Below, piece after piece: positions 21,686-32,945 of a stretch of 64,000 nucleotides of DNA (position 1 is the stretch's first letter; each line of letters starts with the position of its first letter). The stretch covers positions 132,144,849-132,208,848 of the forward strand of contig OZ026515.1 of NCBI GenBank assembly GCA_964019695.1, read 5' to 3'. Under the pieces are notes generated by a model. That model saw nothing but the letters and a program-made list of their open reading frames with translations, did no database searches and was not told the DNA's origin. The DNA comes from Loripinus fragilis. Lineage: Eukaryota > Mollusca > Bivalvia > Lucinida > Lucinidae. Position numbers and translations under genes: made by a program.

Positions 21686-22156
21686 TCATGTACACTGATG
21701 CGCGATGAGGCGAAAATTGCGTTGACCCTTATGAAGTTTAAAGGCCTTGATAATCACTTTATACGAGGATATAGCTATTATTATTGGTCTTTCTGTGTAG
21801 TTAGGTTGTCAAAGTTTATTTTGATACCACATTTGTATGGATACATCCTCTTATAAGGCAGGATTCCACAAAGGTCCACTATATTAAAGTATATCCAAAT
21901 TTTTAATTGATTGTATTTCAGTCACTATAAATTGACAGTGCAGACCTTGATGATATTTCCCCTTCTGCAACATCTCAAATGGGTCTACAATACACAGTTT
22001 GTCAAAATATCCAATAACAATTGCTGCTGATTTTTTTAAAGATTAAAGTTTTCTAAATTTTCTTTCTGGAATACTATCAGAGTGTCAAACAGTTTGGATC
22101 AAGATCACGCCTGACAAAATGTCTAGCCTTATCTGGGTCCACACTGTTTGTAAATC

Positions 22157-22312
22157 GGTTTGATTCTTTACATCCCAGTCAACATTTTTTCAGTCATGAT
22201 GGGATGAGTCTTCCTGGGTTAAACCTATTAAGCAGAAGATAAATTTCTTGCTCAAGGACACAACACAGTGCCTCCGGTGAGGCTCTAATCCGCTACCCCT
22301 CTATCTCGAGTC
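22157..22312 (-). repeat. SINE family A, truncated copy
   Basis: Contains GATTCTTTACATCCCAGTCA, GGTGAGGCTCTAATCCGCTA and TCTCGAGTCAA, that is the tail, body and B-box region in reverse. The 5' (A-box) end is missing; the palindromic repeat at 22314 begins there. Confidence 0.75.
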
Positions 22313-22313
22313 A

Positions 22314-22445
22314 ACAGGGCTTTAGTTAAGAGTGTGTACCAAAAAATTAATTTCTTATTTCTCAACCAAAACATATGTTGTGGGTACTCAAAAGAACCAT
22401 CTCAATGAGATGGTTGTTTTGGGCACCCAAAATATATGTTACAAC
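22314..22445. repeat. palindromic repeat with AACCATCTCA dyad
   Basis: GCTTTAGTTAAGAGTGTGTA, ACATATGTTGTGGGTACTCA and the dyad AAGAACCATCTCAATGAGAT followed by GGTTGTTTTGGG. A very similar copy lies at 27925-28055, so this is a dispersed element. Confidence 0.7.
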
Positions 22446-22583
22446 TGATGCGTAAGAAAATATTTACCATTTTATGCTGAAAAATATAGTTTATCTAATA
22501 CTATGAGCAGAGGACAGTAGTAGGCTAAGAGTTAAATTGAGATAATTTTACAAAAGCACTATAGAAGATCTTGTTTGTCAAAG

Positions 22584-22802
22584 TACTGTAAATTCGGAAT
22601 TTTTCGCAATAGTTTTTATTTTCGCGAGTAGAGTTAAAAGACATATTTGCGATGTTAAAATTTCGCCATAAGGGCATGATTTAGCTATCTCAGTAAACAA
22701 CAGAAAGATCTCCCTATTTGGTGAGGGTTTAATTTTCACGAAACTTCGCATATGCGAAGTTTCGCGAAAATAACTCTCACTAAAATTTCCTAATTTACAG
22801 TA
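22584..22802. mobile_element. Tc1/mariner-type MITE, TACTGTAAATT termini
   Basis: Begins TACTGTAAATTCGGAA and ends with the reverse, CTAATTTACAGTA. The interior is rich in TTTTCGC/GCGAAAA and has the dyad ACTTCGCATATGCGAAGT. 219 bp, non-coding. Confidence 0.8.
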
Positions 22803-22848
22803 CCTATTAATGGGTTTCCTGCAACTTCAGACTAGATTTTTCAGGGAA

Positions 22849-22905
22849 GCAAACACTATGAGCCCTGATCAAAGGAACAGTCTGATCTGTGTCCATAATG
22901 TTTGC
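22849..22905. repeat. dispersed hairpin, GATCAGACTGTTC-like stem
   Basis: GCAAACACTATGAGCCCTGA and GTCCATAATGTTTGC are the shared ends. The left inner arm (GATCAAAGG) is damaged relative to the right arm (ACAGTCTGATC). Confidence 0.65.
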
Positions 22906-23171
22906 AATTTTTTTTGGCTACCTAAGAACATTAGCAGACGAGAAGACCAGACAACAAAATTCATGACTGGATTTCTAAGAGTTACTCTGCTACCCAGAGT
23001 TAAAAAGTGTTTAAAGTACTTTTTTACAGATTATTCAAATCCATCAAGAAAAAATTTAGACCAATAAAATGCTGCAAACAACATTTTAAAACTACAGTAA
23101 ATGTCCTAAAATTTCAAACTTTTTCTAACAAATAGAATATTTGTTTTCAGGGCTAGAATACAAGTCAGAAT

Positions 23172-23240
23172 TGCAAATGTGGAAGACCCTGATCAGATTG
23201 ATTCTTCAGAAGCAGTCTGATCTGTGGGTCTGCACTGTTG
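23172..23240. repeat. dispersed hairpin, GATCAGATTGATT stem
   Basis: TTGCAAATGTGGAAGACCC opens and GGGTCTGCACTGTTG closes. Inner stem CTGATCAGATTG against AGCAGTCTGATC, partly mismatched. Confidence 0.65.
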
Positions 23241-23462
23241 TCTAGGCCTTTTTGGCAGGCAACTGGTGATCAAATTTTAGAATATTTAAAGTATATCGCT
23301 TCTTTCAGAAAACAAACAAGGATTGATACTCCTTGTAAATTGTCCTTTAGACAGTTCATACAATTTAACAAGCTTTTTTGTTTTGAAAACTCCCCACAAC
23401 AAAGATATCACTATTTGAGCAAGCAATCAAGATTTTGGTACTTATTACATTGTTGAGCATTG

Positions 23463-23600
23463 AAGGCTCAGGTTGGCCTGCAGACTCACCAGAGCCTTTG
23501 CTGCTCACATACACAAAGAATTGATATAAATCAGGACTCAGACCGAAATTTAGACCCCTAGCCCCTTTGGGTATGTCAGCTTTAGCATTCAAAGGAAGCT
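23463..23600. repeat. repeat shared with 19075-19190 (inverted)
   Basis: Contains CAGAGCCTTTGCTGCTCACA and GACTCAGACCGAAATTTAGA; matches 19075-19190 in reverse orientation. Confidence 0.55.
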
Positions 23601-23648
23601 TTTGTGCATTTGCAATAAGCACCAAAATCTCTTGCTGGCCCATTTTTA

Positions 23649-23848
23649 GGCCAAATAAAAAAAAATCTATATTTAGGATAGCCTGACCCTACCTAAATTT
23701 ACTGGTGAATTATATAATCTTATGCATTTTGAAAGGCAAAGTGCCTTTCAAAATGCCTAAAATTATACATTTTTTTTTTTTTTTTTTTTTTTAAATATTA
23801 ACAAAAATTTGATTGCCTACCCTTACACACTTATTTTTTTATTTGGCC
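23649..23848. mobile_element. PIF/Harbinger-like MITE, GGCC-AAATAAA family, copy 1
   Basis: Termini GGCCAAATAAAAAAAA and TTTTTTTATTTGGCC are inverted, with TTA outside both ends (23646-23648, 23849-23851). Sub-terminal CCTACC/GGTAGG text and a run of about 26 T follow. Three other copies (36787-37290, 43204-43631, 58514-58859) also have 3-bp flanking duplications, as expected for PIF/Harbinger. Its right end lies 28 nt beyond the stop codon of the host gene and supplies AATAAA. Confidence 0.8.
23838..23843 (-). terminator. candidate poly(A) signal AATAAA of the host gene
   Basis: On the minus strand AATAAA begins 33 nt after the TAG stop (23879-23877). It is part of the terminal inverted repeat of the MITE at 23649-23848, so the gene may use a transposon-derived polyadenylation signal. 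The hexamer is seen; its use is inferred. Confidence 0.45.
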
Positions 23849-23876
23849 TTATCGGTCATGATTGGCACAATTACAG

Positions 23877-26800
23877 CTAAGTATGTTTTGAAACATCTTT
23901 TCTTCTCTTTTTCTTATTCTCAATATTACCATCACTTTTGTCTATGCTAGCTTGTTTCCTTTTCTTTTGTCTTCCAGATTCACACTTTTTACCTGTGTCT
24001 AAACCAGCTTCTTCACACCTGTTACTAGATTCATTGGTATTCTCAATACCATCATCACTATTCTTGTCTTGGCTAGCATGTTTCCTTTTCTTTTGTCTTC
24101 CCGATCCACGCTTTTTATCTGCTACTAAAACAGTTTCTTCACAGCTGTTATAGGATTCATTGTTATTCTCAATATCACCATCACAACTTGTGTCCAAACT
24201 AGTTTGTTTCCTTTTCTTTGATCTTCCTGGTCCACACTTTTCATCAGCTTCTAGAGCCATTTCTTCATTGTATGAATCACTAGTTTTGGCAGTTTTCAGC
24301 TTCACATTTTCCTTTGTTTTAGAGAGCTTCCTGCTCCCAGATGGTTTAAAAGTTTCACAAGTACGAACTGTCCCATCTATGTCAACTGCAGCCACAGAAA
24401 CAGTATTGTTATCATAAGTAGAAGCTGAAATACTTTTTTCTATTTTCAATCTTTTCTTTTGGGGAAATTTCTGTGTTTCCCTGTCAGACAGAACTGATCT
24501 GCTACCTTGATCCACCCTTACAAATCTTCCTGATTTATCTCTGGAATCTAACTCCCAAAAACGTTGGGGTACTCTTTTAGTTAGTTTATCAGGACTCAGA
24601 TTATCTTGATTTTTCAACGAAGTTCTCTTTGATGACTGTTCCTTAGTCCCCGCTACTTTAACGTCTAATGATTTCTTGCAAATTCTTTCATCTCTAACAA
24701 AACTTGCTTCAGGGGCTTTGATCATCTGTCCAGAAGATTTTAATACTGGTATTGCAAGATCAGAATCGTTTTCTTTGGAAGGTAGAACATCTTGTAGTTT
24801 TATGACAATAACTGAATCAGTAGGACTCACAACTTTCTTGATTACAATTCTCTTTTCAACTGAACTTTCAAGATTTTTATCAATAGATTTGTTTACATCT
24901 GAAGTTTTCATCTTCAAGTCCGGAGATTGACTTGCCTTTCTTACTGGAGGTTGACTTGCCTTTCTCACTGGTGATTTACTTGCCTTCTTTACTTGTAATT
25001 TACTTGTCTTTCTTTCTGGTAATTTAGTCGACATTATTGCTGGAGGGTTACTTGCTTTGCTTATTGGACATTTTCTAGGCTTCTGAATGTTATTAGCTTT
25101 TTTTAATTGGTAATGTCTTGCTTTTCTTACTGCAGATTTACTTGCCTTTCTTACAACAGATTTAATTGCCTTTCTCATTGGAGGTTTACTTGCCTTCCTT
25201 ACTGCAGAGTTACTTGCGTTTCTTACAGGATATTTACCATCTTTTCTTACTGCAGACTTACTTGACAGCCTGACTGGAGATACCTTTCTTACTGGAGATG
25301 TACTTGCTTTTCTTACTGCAGATTCACTTGCCTTACTTGACAGAGAGGTCTTTATAACTGAACACTTGATTGCCTTTCTTACTGGAGATATGATTGCATT
25401 TCTTGATGGAGAGGTCTTTATTACTGAAGATTTGATTGTCGTCCTTACTGGAGATGTACTTGTTTTCCTCACAGCAGATTTACTTGCCTTTCTTGATGGA
25501 GAGGAAGTTGTTATAGAAGAATTGAATGCCTTACTTACAGGAGATTTGATTGCCTTGCTTACTGGAGATTTGATTTCCTTTGGAGATTTACTTTCTTTTC
25601 TAATTGCAGATTTACTTGCTTTTCTTGATGGAGATTTACTTGCCTTTCTTACTGGAGGGGCTTTTCTTATTGGAGATTTCATTGGTTTTGGAGATTTACT
25701 TGCTATGTTTACTGGAGATTTACTTGTTGTTCTTTTTGGAGATTTACATTCTTTAGATTTACTTCCTCTTGCCAGAGGTTCACAGCCAATTGCATTTGGC
25801 ACTTCATCATTGGACTCTAATGTATTGTCTTTAGCAATTCGGCTTGAAACTGACAATTTACTTGCTATTCTTATTGGAGATTTACTTGCTCTTCTTACTG
25901 AAGATTCACTTGCTGTTCTTACTGTAGATTTACATTCTTTAGATTTTCTGCCTCTTGCCAGAGGTTCACAGTCAATTGCATTTGGCACTTCATCATTGGA
26001 CTCTAATGTATTGTCTTTAGCAATTCGGCTTGAAACTGACAATTTACTTGCTATTCTTACTGGAGATTTACTTGCTCTTCTTACTGAAGATTCACTTGCT
26101 GTTCTTACTGGAGATTTACATTCTTTAGATTTTCTGCCTCTTGCCGGTGGTTCACTGTCAGTGGCATTTGGCAGTTCATCATTGGACTCTGATATATTGT
26201 CTTTAGTCATTCGGCTTGAATTTGGTGATCTACATGTTATTGTTGCTGGAGATTTACTTGCTATTCTTACTGGAGATTTATCAAGTTTTGATTTTCTGCC
26301 TCTTGCCAGAGGTTCAATGTCAATTACATTAGGCAATTCATCATTGGACTCTAATGTATTGTCTTTAGTCATGTTGCTTGAAACTGAAGATTTATGTGTT
26401 ATTCTTACTGGGGATTTACTTGCTACCCTTACTGGAGATTTACTTTGTTCTGATTTTCTGCCTCTTGCCAGAGGTTCAATGTCAATTACATTAGGCAATT
26501 CATCATTGGACTCTAATGTATTGTCTTTAGTCATGTTGCTTGAAACTGAAGATTTATGTGTTATTCTTACTGGGGATTTACTTGCTACCCTTACTGGAGA
26601 TTTACTTTGTTCTGATTTTCTGCCTCTTGCCAGAGGTTCAATGTCAATTACATTAGGCAATTCATCATTGGACTCTAATGTATTGTCTTTAGTCATGTTG
26701 CTTGAAACTGAAGATTTACGTGTTATTCTTACTGGAGATTTACTTGCTACCCTTACTGGAGATTTACTTTGTTCTGATTTTCTCCCTCTTGCCAGAGGTT

Positions 26801-27610
26801 CACTGTCATTTGTTTTTGGTAGTTCATCATTGGACTCTAATATACTATTAATGTCTTTAGTCATACAGCTTGAAACTGACTGCAGTTTTTGTCTGCTCAC
26901 TAAACTCTCATTGTCCAGAACAGCAACATCTCTATAAACCTTTGTATCATTCATTACAGAGATACTATCTTTGTCTGGTAGTTTTAACCTCGTTAAAACC
27001 ACAACAGGTTCACGACACTGTCCCTTAGCTAGAATGCCTCCTTCATTCTGACTGCTCTTTGTTGCTGTTTTGCCAACTTCTGCCATAAAGTCTATTGCAG
27101 GAAGAGTCGTTAAATTATTCTTTTCACTGTTCACATCTGTATTGTCAGAAAACTCCACAAGATTTTGCGAACTTTTCACCACCATATCTACCACATCTTC
27201 TTTATTCTCAACATCACCCAGTTCTTCAGTAATACTCATATTACTATCATGTGCATTAATAGTATTATCAACAGCCATGTCAATACATTGTAAATCTCCA
27301 ACAGAATGATTTAGGTTTTCCTCAGCATTCAAATCAGAATTTTGAGTATACACATTTTCATCTGTGTGTATCACAGAGTCTTGTTTATCTTTACCACACG
27401 CCTGTGTTTTTCCTCTCGTGTCTAAGTCAGCAGTTTCTATACCAGTTGATACAATTACATCATTGTTGTTAACTTCAGTCTCTTCTTGTGCCCTTTGTTC
27501 ATCTGACAAGAACTTCCTTGTTTTGTGTAAGTGATACTTCTTTGATGCGTAGAGTGACATTAAAACACCCAATTTGGTCATCATCTTCTCTGCACCTGAG
27601 GCAAACAACC
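23877..27610 (-). CDS. last coding exon, KSPVR-repeat basic nuclear protein (unrecognised family)
   Basis: Encodes residues ~1200-2443 of the predicted protein that starts at 42795. The exon starts after TTATCTTTTTCAG (AG at 27611-27612) in phase 1, matching the phase-1 donor at 39197; the ATG at 27632 lies in the intron. In order: an ~55-residue basic segment (GAEKMMTKLGVLMSLYASKK); an acidic Asn-rich region; nearly identical 54-residue repeats (162-bp period) with SNDELPN, EPLARGRKS, SKSPVR; a long KASKSPVRK-like run; a charged linker; three 42-residue repeats with GRxKKRK. S-P-x-R/K sites are typical proline-directed kinase targets and GRxKKRK suggests nuclear localisation or DNA contact. 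Probably nuclear; function unknown. Confidence 0.75.
23944..24280 (-). repeat. 126-bp coding tandem repeats (42 residues), three copies
   Basis: TTTCCTTTTCTTT starts at 23955, 24081 and 24207, a constant 126-bp period. Each repeat encodes an acidic NES-rich half followed by GRQKKRK or GRSKKRK, near the C-terminus. Confidence 0.85.
25730..26840 (-). repeat. 162-bp coding tandem repeats (54 residues)
   Basis: Period is exactly 162 bp where measured: GATTTACTTTGTTCTGATTT starts at 26437, 26599 and 26761. The three units there are nearly identical in DNA, pointing to recent unequal exchange or gene conversion; units toward 25730 are more diverged and differ in length. Confidence 0.9.
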
Positions 27611-27625
27611 CTGAAAAAGATAAAT

Positions 27626-27860
27626 GGGCCATGACACATGATTTTCAACAATTTGACATTTTGACAAGTGTAGACTCAGAGGAGCCTCTGCAGCCTCCTT
27701 TTAAGCTTAGAAACTCCAAATGGTGTTCAGTTAGTAGCTTAACAATCATAGAATACTCAAGCAACTAGCAAAGGCTCTGATCAGACTGCGCGTATGTGCA
27801 GACTGATCTGGGGCTTTGCTGGTCTCACATACTTATTATTGGAAATCTCATGCACTGGCA
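27626..27860. mobile_element. MITE of the 9852-10088 family, copy 2
   Basis: Shares with the first copy TTTGACATTTTGACAAGTGT, TTAAGCTTAGAAACTCCAAA and GGAAATCTCATGCACTGGC; ends are degenerate. Its left end is about 14 bp from the AG of the 3' splice site at 27611-27612, so the branch point of the host intron should fall inside this element. Confidence 0.75.
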
Positions 27861-27924
27861 CACTTTGGTATTCATCACATATGACACATATGCTTACACT
27901 CAATTGTAAAACATCCATATCAGG

Positions 27925-28055
27925 CCTTTAGTTAAGAGTGTATACCAAAAAAATAATTTTCTTATTTCTCATCCAATACATATGTTGTGGGTACTCAAAA
28001 GAACTGTCTCATTGTGACGGTTCTTTTGAGCACCCAAAACATATGTAAACTAGAA
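27925..28055. repeat. palindromic repeat, second copy of 22314-22445 type
   Basis: CCTTTAGTTAAGAGTGTATA, ACATATGTTGTGGGTACTCA, and the dyad AAAGAACTGTCTCATTGTGA followed by CGGTTCTTTTGAG. Closely related to 22314-22445. Confidence 0.7.
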
Positions 28056-28057
28056 AT

Positions 28058-28490
28058 GTGTCCATGGGACACCGATGCCCCCGCTATTGCCAAATTCGCA
28101 TAAATAGGGCATTGTCATTAACAAAGGGCCATAACTCTAATAATAATCGGTGGATTTTATCCGTAATCGAACTTGACCTGTATTTTATGATTATATACCT
28201 GTGTATGAAATATGAATCCAATTCACCAATGTATTCAAAAGATATCGTCCGTAAACCATTTTTCATTCAGAGATCAAGGGCCATAACTCTGATAATAATC
28301 GCTGGATTTTATTCGTAATCAAACTTGACCTGTATTTTATGAATATATACCTGTGTATGAAATATGAATCCATTATACACCAATGTATTAAAAAGATATC
28401 GTCCGGAAACCATTTTTCGTATGTACGGAAAGGGACGTACGGACAAGGGTGATGCTATATGCCCCCCCCCATTACAAATGACGGGGGCAT
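28058..28490. repeat. GGGCCATAACTC tandem repeat, ~142-bp period
   Basis: GGGCCATAACTCTAATAAT at about 28127 and GGGCCATAACTCTGATAAT at about 28269 head two units that continue with TGACCTGTATTTTATGA and AGATATCGTCCG. The region starts with ACACCGATGCCCCC and ends ATGACGGGGGCAT, an inverted pair, so the array may sit inside a TIR element. Confidence 0.7.
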
Positions 28491-28932
28491 AAAAACTGAT
28501 GGGTTAGAAAATATTTATAATTCTATGCTAAATATGCTAAAAAAATTGTTTATATAAACCTGTGCATGTGCAGCTATCGAGTGGGGTTAAATGCCTTTAG
28601 TTAGGCCTTAGCCTTTTCTTCATACTTACTGTGTGTGTGCCAGTAGGTAGACTTCTCATGAAATGAGTCTTAAAATTAGTAAATTAAAAGTAGCAGAAAT
28701 AATACAGTAAACATTCTAAATTTTGAACACTAGTTGCCTGCCAAAAGCTTTGAATTTTTGATTGATTAGCAACTTCAATAAAACTTTACATGGAAAAGTT
28801 TTAAATAGAATTTACAGTTCCTGAAAAACAGACAGATAGACAGATAGAAAGATTACCCTGGTGGGTATTTTTGTGACAGGCCTGTTTAAACTGAACAAAA
28901 ATTTGTTTATCAGAGGGATTGTTATTGGCTGG
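28491..28932. other. non-coding intron sequence
   Basis: AT-rich with a short GACA/GATA run near 28830. No gene recognised. Confidence 0.45.
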
Positions 28933-29549
28933 TTATCCCCCAGAGATGGGGTAATCGTAATCTGTAATCATGATTACTTGTAATTGATTACTTTTTTCAG
29001 TAATCATAAGGTAATCTGTAATCATGGATTTTTATGATTACAAGTAATCATAATGTAATCGATTACATTGGAAAATAGCCTGCAATCATGATTACTTTAT
29101 GATAACTTTATGATCACTTTTGCTTTTTTACAAAAATAATATCAAAATTGGTTTTAAAATTGAGTGTACAGTGATGAGTACCAGCTACAATTATAGATTA
29201 AAGAGAATAATTACTGTTTAAAACAAGAAATGTGAATTTGCTACCAACAATAGATCAAAGATATTAAAGTTTGTTTCGAATTAAACTTGCTTTTCATGAA
29301 AATAATTGTCAGATGGAAGAAAGACTCAGTAGCTGTAACTGAATAATTGATCTAGAAGACAAACATCATAGATTCTGATCAGGTGTTGCATGATGAAGTG
29401 ACTGATTATGACTGGCACTGTTTGTAATGCCTTAAAATATAAAATAAAGCCTAGAATTTTAGAGATCTAGGTTTATATTAATTTAACTATTTTCTTTATT
29501 TCTTGGTAGCATTTTATGGGATTCACTAAGACAGATTAGATGATATGTA

Positions 29550-30687
29550 TACTTCAGGAATAAAGAAACGCAACAGACAAAAATTTAATTTTTGCTTGTT
29601 CAAATGACGGTTTGGTGTAATCTCTTTTGAAAATTTCCCATTGAGTATTTATAGCATGTGATGAAATACCAAAACGTCATTTTAACGCTACATTTTACGC
29701 TACAAGATGAAAACATATAAAAACGTAAAATGTGACGTTAACGTCAGAAAAAAAATCAAGAAGCCCCATCTTTTCTATGTTTGGTTATTTGGCGTCGACT
29801 TGACAATGTGCAAATTAAACAAACGTCCAATCATATTTGTAATGCAGTCAAATATTGCGTCAAAACACGCTACTTGAATGGCAAGATACACAATGGTAGT
29901 GAATAAACGAAAAACGTCACTTAGAGCCGTTGGATTTGGGTCGCTGGTGAATATGCGGGATAAGATAAACCTAGAGACATCAGAACATGCTTTCTTGGAA
30001 AAAGCTGACTTTTCAGATACCGTAGAAATACGCTGGTAAGGTGTTTATATTGACGTTAGCCAAACAAAGCGCGGCATAATGCAAGAGAAAACATCTGATT
30101 ACATGCTGAGAGTGAACACCAAACTTGTTAACTGTAACCTAAACTTTGTCACTGGACCATTTTATCATTAGAAAAACACATACACATCATGGAAACCATT
30201 AAAACGTAGGATATCGAATTTTGACGTCAAAATTGAAGTTTTTTGACGTCTGAAGATCTCGAGTCATAATTCTTGAACAAAACGTCCTTGCAATGAATAA
30301 AGCTCAAGCAGAAAAGAAAGTTTACGCGTTTCACGCAGTATTCAGAGTTGACGTTAATGACGTTTAGCCGTTTCAGAATCCTACAGAAACGTTGCCATTT
30401 GATCATTTCCTTGATCCGCAATATATGCCAAGACTTTAAAGCAATAAACCGATGGTTGATTCAAACTTTGCTTTTATTGACCCTGTTTCAGCAGTTTACT
30501 ATGGGGGATCAGGCTGGTTACACGCATGCCAAAATGGTTACGTAATCGATAATTACGTTGAACCTGCTGTAATTTGACGTACACATACTGCTCCTATGGA
30601 TACATATCATTTGCACTAAAAACCTGCATCATATTGTATGCATACGATGATTCAAAGTGTTTGTTGCGTTTCTTTATTCCTTAAGTA
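29550..30687. mobile_element. nested Tc1/mariner-like element, TA TSD
   Basis: Termini TACTTCAGGAATAAAGAAAC and the reverse of TACTTAAGGAATAAAGAAAC continue through GCAACA; TA flanks each end (29548-29549, 30688-30689). The interior is rich in AACGTC/GACGTT words and has no transposase frame. It lies within the hAT-like element and is therefore the later insertion. Confidence 0.75.
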
Positions 30688-31440
30688 TAGTTACCCAAAT
30701 TATTTGGATATCTTATAAACTACCTTGACCCTTTCCATGCAAAGAGGGTAGGAAAAGAGAATTTCCCTTGAATGGTTATTTAGGTGGATAGGCTAGAGTT
30801 AAGCTAAGAGAAGACATTATCTAGTAAGATACATTTTAAAGTTGAAGCCTTTTCTTTCCAATTGAACCTTTCAGAAAATATAAAACCTTGGTCAACTTTT
30901 TTCTGTTGTGACACATGAAGTAAGGTCCATTTTCTGACAGTATTGTTTTAACACCTTTTGACAAGCAATTTTTTAATCTTAACCTTGACCATTTTCCTGC
31001 TGAATATGATCATTTTCAGATTTGGGTTGATCAGAAGTTCAGGATCTACTTTTGTTAGTCATTCTTTCACATATATGCAACACAAATGTCTTCCATTTAG
31101 CAGATGAATATTAATAAAATCATATAAAAGAAGTCCAAATGTTAGTTAATACACATGTAACTATAATGCAAGTTGGACTCATTAAGTTTTCAGGTGGATA
31201 TGTTTTAATGTGTAAAAACAAGGGTTAAGTCCAAATTTCTTAAGAAAGTATAAAATCATTATGCAGTGCTCTGGATAAGAAAAAAATGATTTATTTTATT
31301 AACCAAGTTCAATTTTGCTGTCCTTCATAGCATTTCCTGAAAAATTCTTTCAAGGGCCCACAGAATTGATGTTTAGAACAAAACAGATGTTATCTGGTAA
31401 CTTTAAGATGTGCTTTACATTTTTCATTTTCATATACTGA

Positions 31441-31478
31441 TATTATAATTATTATTATTATTTTTATTATTATTATTA

Positions 31479-31528
<50 letters not shown>

Positions 31529-31529
31529 G
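31441..31529. repeat. microsatellite (ATT)n
   Basis: About 89 bp of ATT/TTA units with a few TTTTT interruptions. Confidence 0.95.
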
Positions 31530-32164
31530 AAAGACACTGATATTCTCAACATGAACAACTAATTGTGCTTCACACAGCTATACGCATTTTATTGCTTCAT
31601 TAGTGGAAAGATGTTTTCAGTAGTTTTTATTTTATCTCATAAATCTGATGCACATCTATGGAACTGTGTTAAAACAGTGGTCAAATCTTAATTACCTTGA
31701 ACTTTACTGAACTTAAAACAGTCAAACTGTAAGGGGGTCGATATCGTGCAAACACATCTAAGATAACTGAGATGCACAAATTCGTACTCATGTTTACATT
31801 TAGAATAACATGGGACTTTTGAATACTATTGTTTTATTCAATATTTCATTCAGTCACCCTTGTACATGTAGCTTTTACTAATATCTGAAGGTAGAAGTGA
31901 GAAACATTGCTAAGTTTTCCTTTCTTCAAAATAACATTCTAATAATAAGTCTTTAAATAAAATAAAATTGATTTAAAAGTAATCAAAAGTAATCATAAAG
32001 TAATCATGATTTCTTTGCAATGTAATCTGTAATTGTAATTGATTACATTTAGAAAAAAGTAATTGTAATTGTAATCAGTAATCATGAAATTCCAAAGTAA
32101 TTGTAATTGTAATCGATTACATTTACATGTAATCGACCCCATGTCTGTTATCCCCACGCTTTTT

Positions 32165-32945
32165 AAAAAAGCGTCGGGGATATTGCAATCGCCTCCGTCC
32201 ATCTGTCACGCTATCTCCTCCTAAACCATTGGATGAAATCCAACCAAATTTGGTGTGTGAGTTGCTACCATGAATGGGGCGCGCAACGGCACATTTTTTT
32301 TTGCCCCGCCCCCTGGGGCCCTGGGGAGGGGCCAAAAGGTCAAATATCGTTAAATTTCAATTACAAAGTCATTTTCAAGGATTTGTAAACCAAACTTTGT
32401 GTGTCTTCTCACAAATGAACGATATAAAACATATCAGACGGATTTTAATTTGGCCGCCTGGGTCATTCTCATTGGTATGGGACTTGGGGGTACCGTGAGG
32501 GGTTGGGGTCTCAAAAAAATTATTTTCCAAAATTCAACCAGATTTGGTGTGTGAGTCACATGAATGCCACATACAATGGCACCATTTTTTGGGTCCCTGC
32601 CCCCTGGGGCCTTTGGGAGGGGCCAAAAGGTCAAATATCATTGAATCTGAATTACAAAGTCAATTTCAAAGATTTTTAAACCAAACTTTGTGTATCTTCT
32701 CACAAATGAAAGATATATAACATATCAGACGGGATTTTCATTCGGCCCCCTGGGTCATGCCCAGAGGTGGGACTTGAGGGTACCGTGGGGGGTTGGGGGG
32801 TCAAAAAAAATCTTCCCAAAATTTAACCAGATTTGATGTGTGAGTTACTAACATGAATGGCACATGCTCCGGCACAATATTTTGGGTCCCCTCCCCCTGG
32901 GGCCTTGGGGAGGGGTCAAAAATTTAATTTTCTGAACATGGTCAT
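32165..32945. repeat. tandem array, ~293-bp period, three copies
   Basis: ATTTGGTGTGTGAGT-type phrases start at about 32250, 32543 and 32830. Each unit includes CCCCCTGGGGCCYTGGG and AAACCAAACTTTGTGT. The third is shortened. Confidence 0.75.

Larger units (their letters stand above)
20585..21906. mobile_element. TTAA-flanked non-autonomous transposon (1.32 kb)
   Basis: The left end TTAAAATTTTTGG...TAATATAGTGGACC and the reversed right end match over about 65 bp, through GGAATCCTGCC and GAGGATG. TTAA lies at both ends (20585-20588, 21903-21906), the target used by piggyBac and Kolobok transposons; the termini do not settle which. Inside lies a nested inverted structure (20901-21419) and an ATG frame of 82 codons (21437-21685) that includes ACCAAAATGGCCGAC. 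No transposase was found. Confidence 0.75.
28941..32147. mobile_element. hAT-like element, 3.2 kb, 8-bp TSD TTATCCCC
   Basis: Begins CAGAGATGGGGTAATCG and ends with the inverse, ACCCCATGTCTG. The eight bases TTATCCCC occur directly outside both ends (28933-28940 and 32148-32155), the duplication size of hAT transposons. Sub-terminal zones are dense in GTAATC/GATTAC words. No transposase frame remains. A mariner-like element (29550-30687) and an (ATT)n microsatellite (31441-31529) lie inside. It inserted at the edge of the repeat that begins at 32148. Confidence 0.8.

Noticed and set aside
23768..23795. Poly(A) tail of a processed retrogene downstream of the KSPVR exon
   Set aside because: The T-run lies inside a complete MITE with inverted ends and a TTA duplication, and the coding exon has an intron acceptor at its start, so a retrocopy is not needed.
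25366..26937. Plus-strand open frame of 523 codons opposite the KSPVR exon
   Set aside because: It is the antisense shadow of a codon-biased tandem repeat; the repeat lengthens it in step. The minus-strand frame is longer and has splice signals at its ends.
27611..27632. ATG at 27632 as the start of a separate 1251-residue protein
   Set aside because: The first seven codons lie upstream of a strong acceptor (TTATCTTTTTCAG) whose phase fits the donor at 39197, so this ATG is better read as intron sequence.
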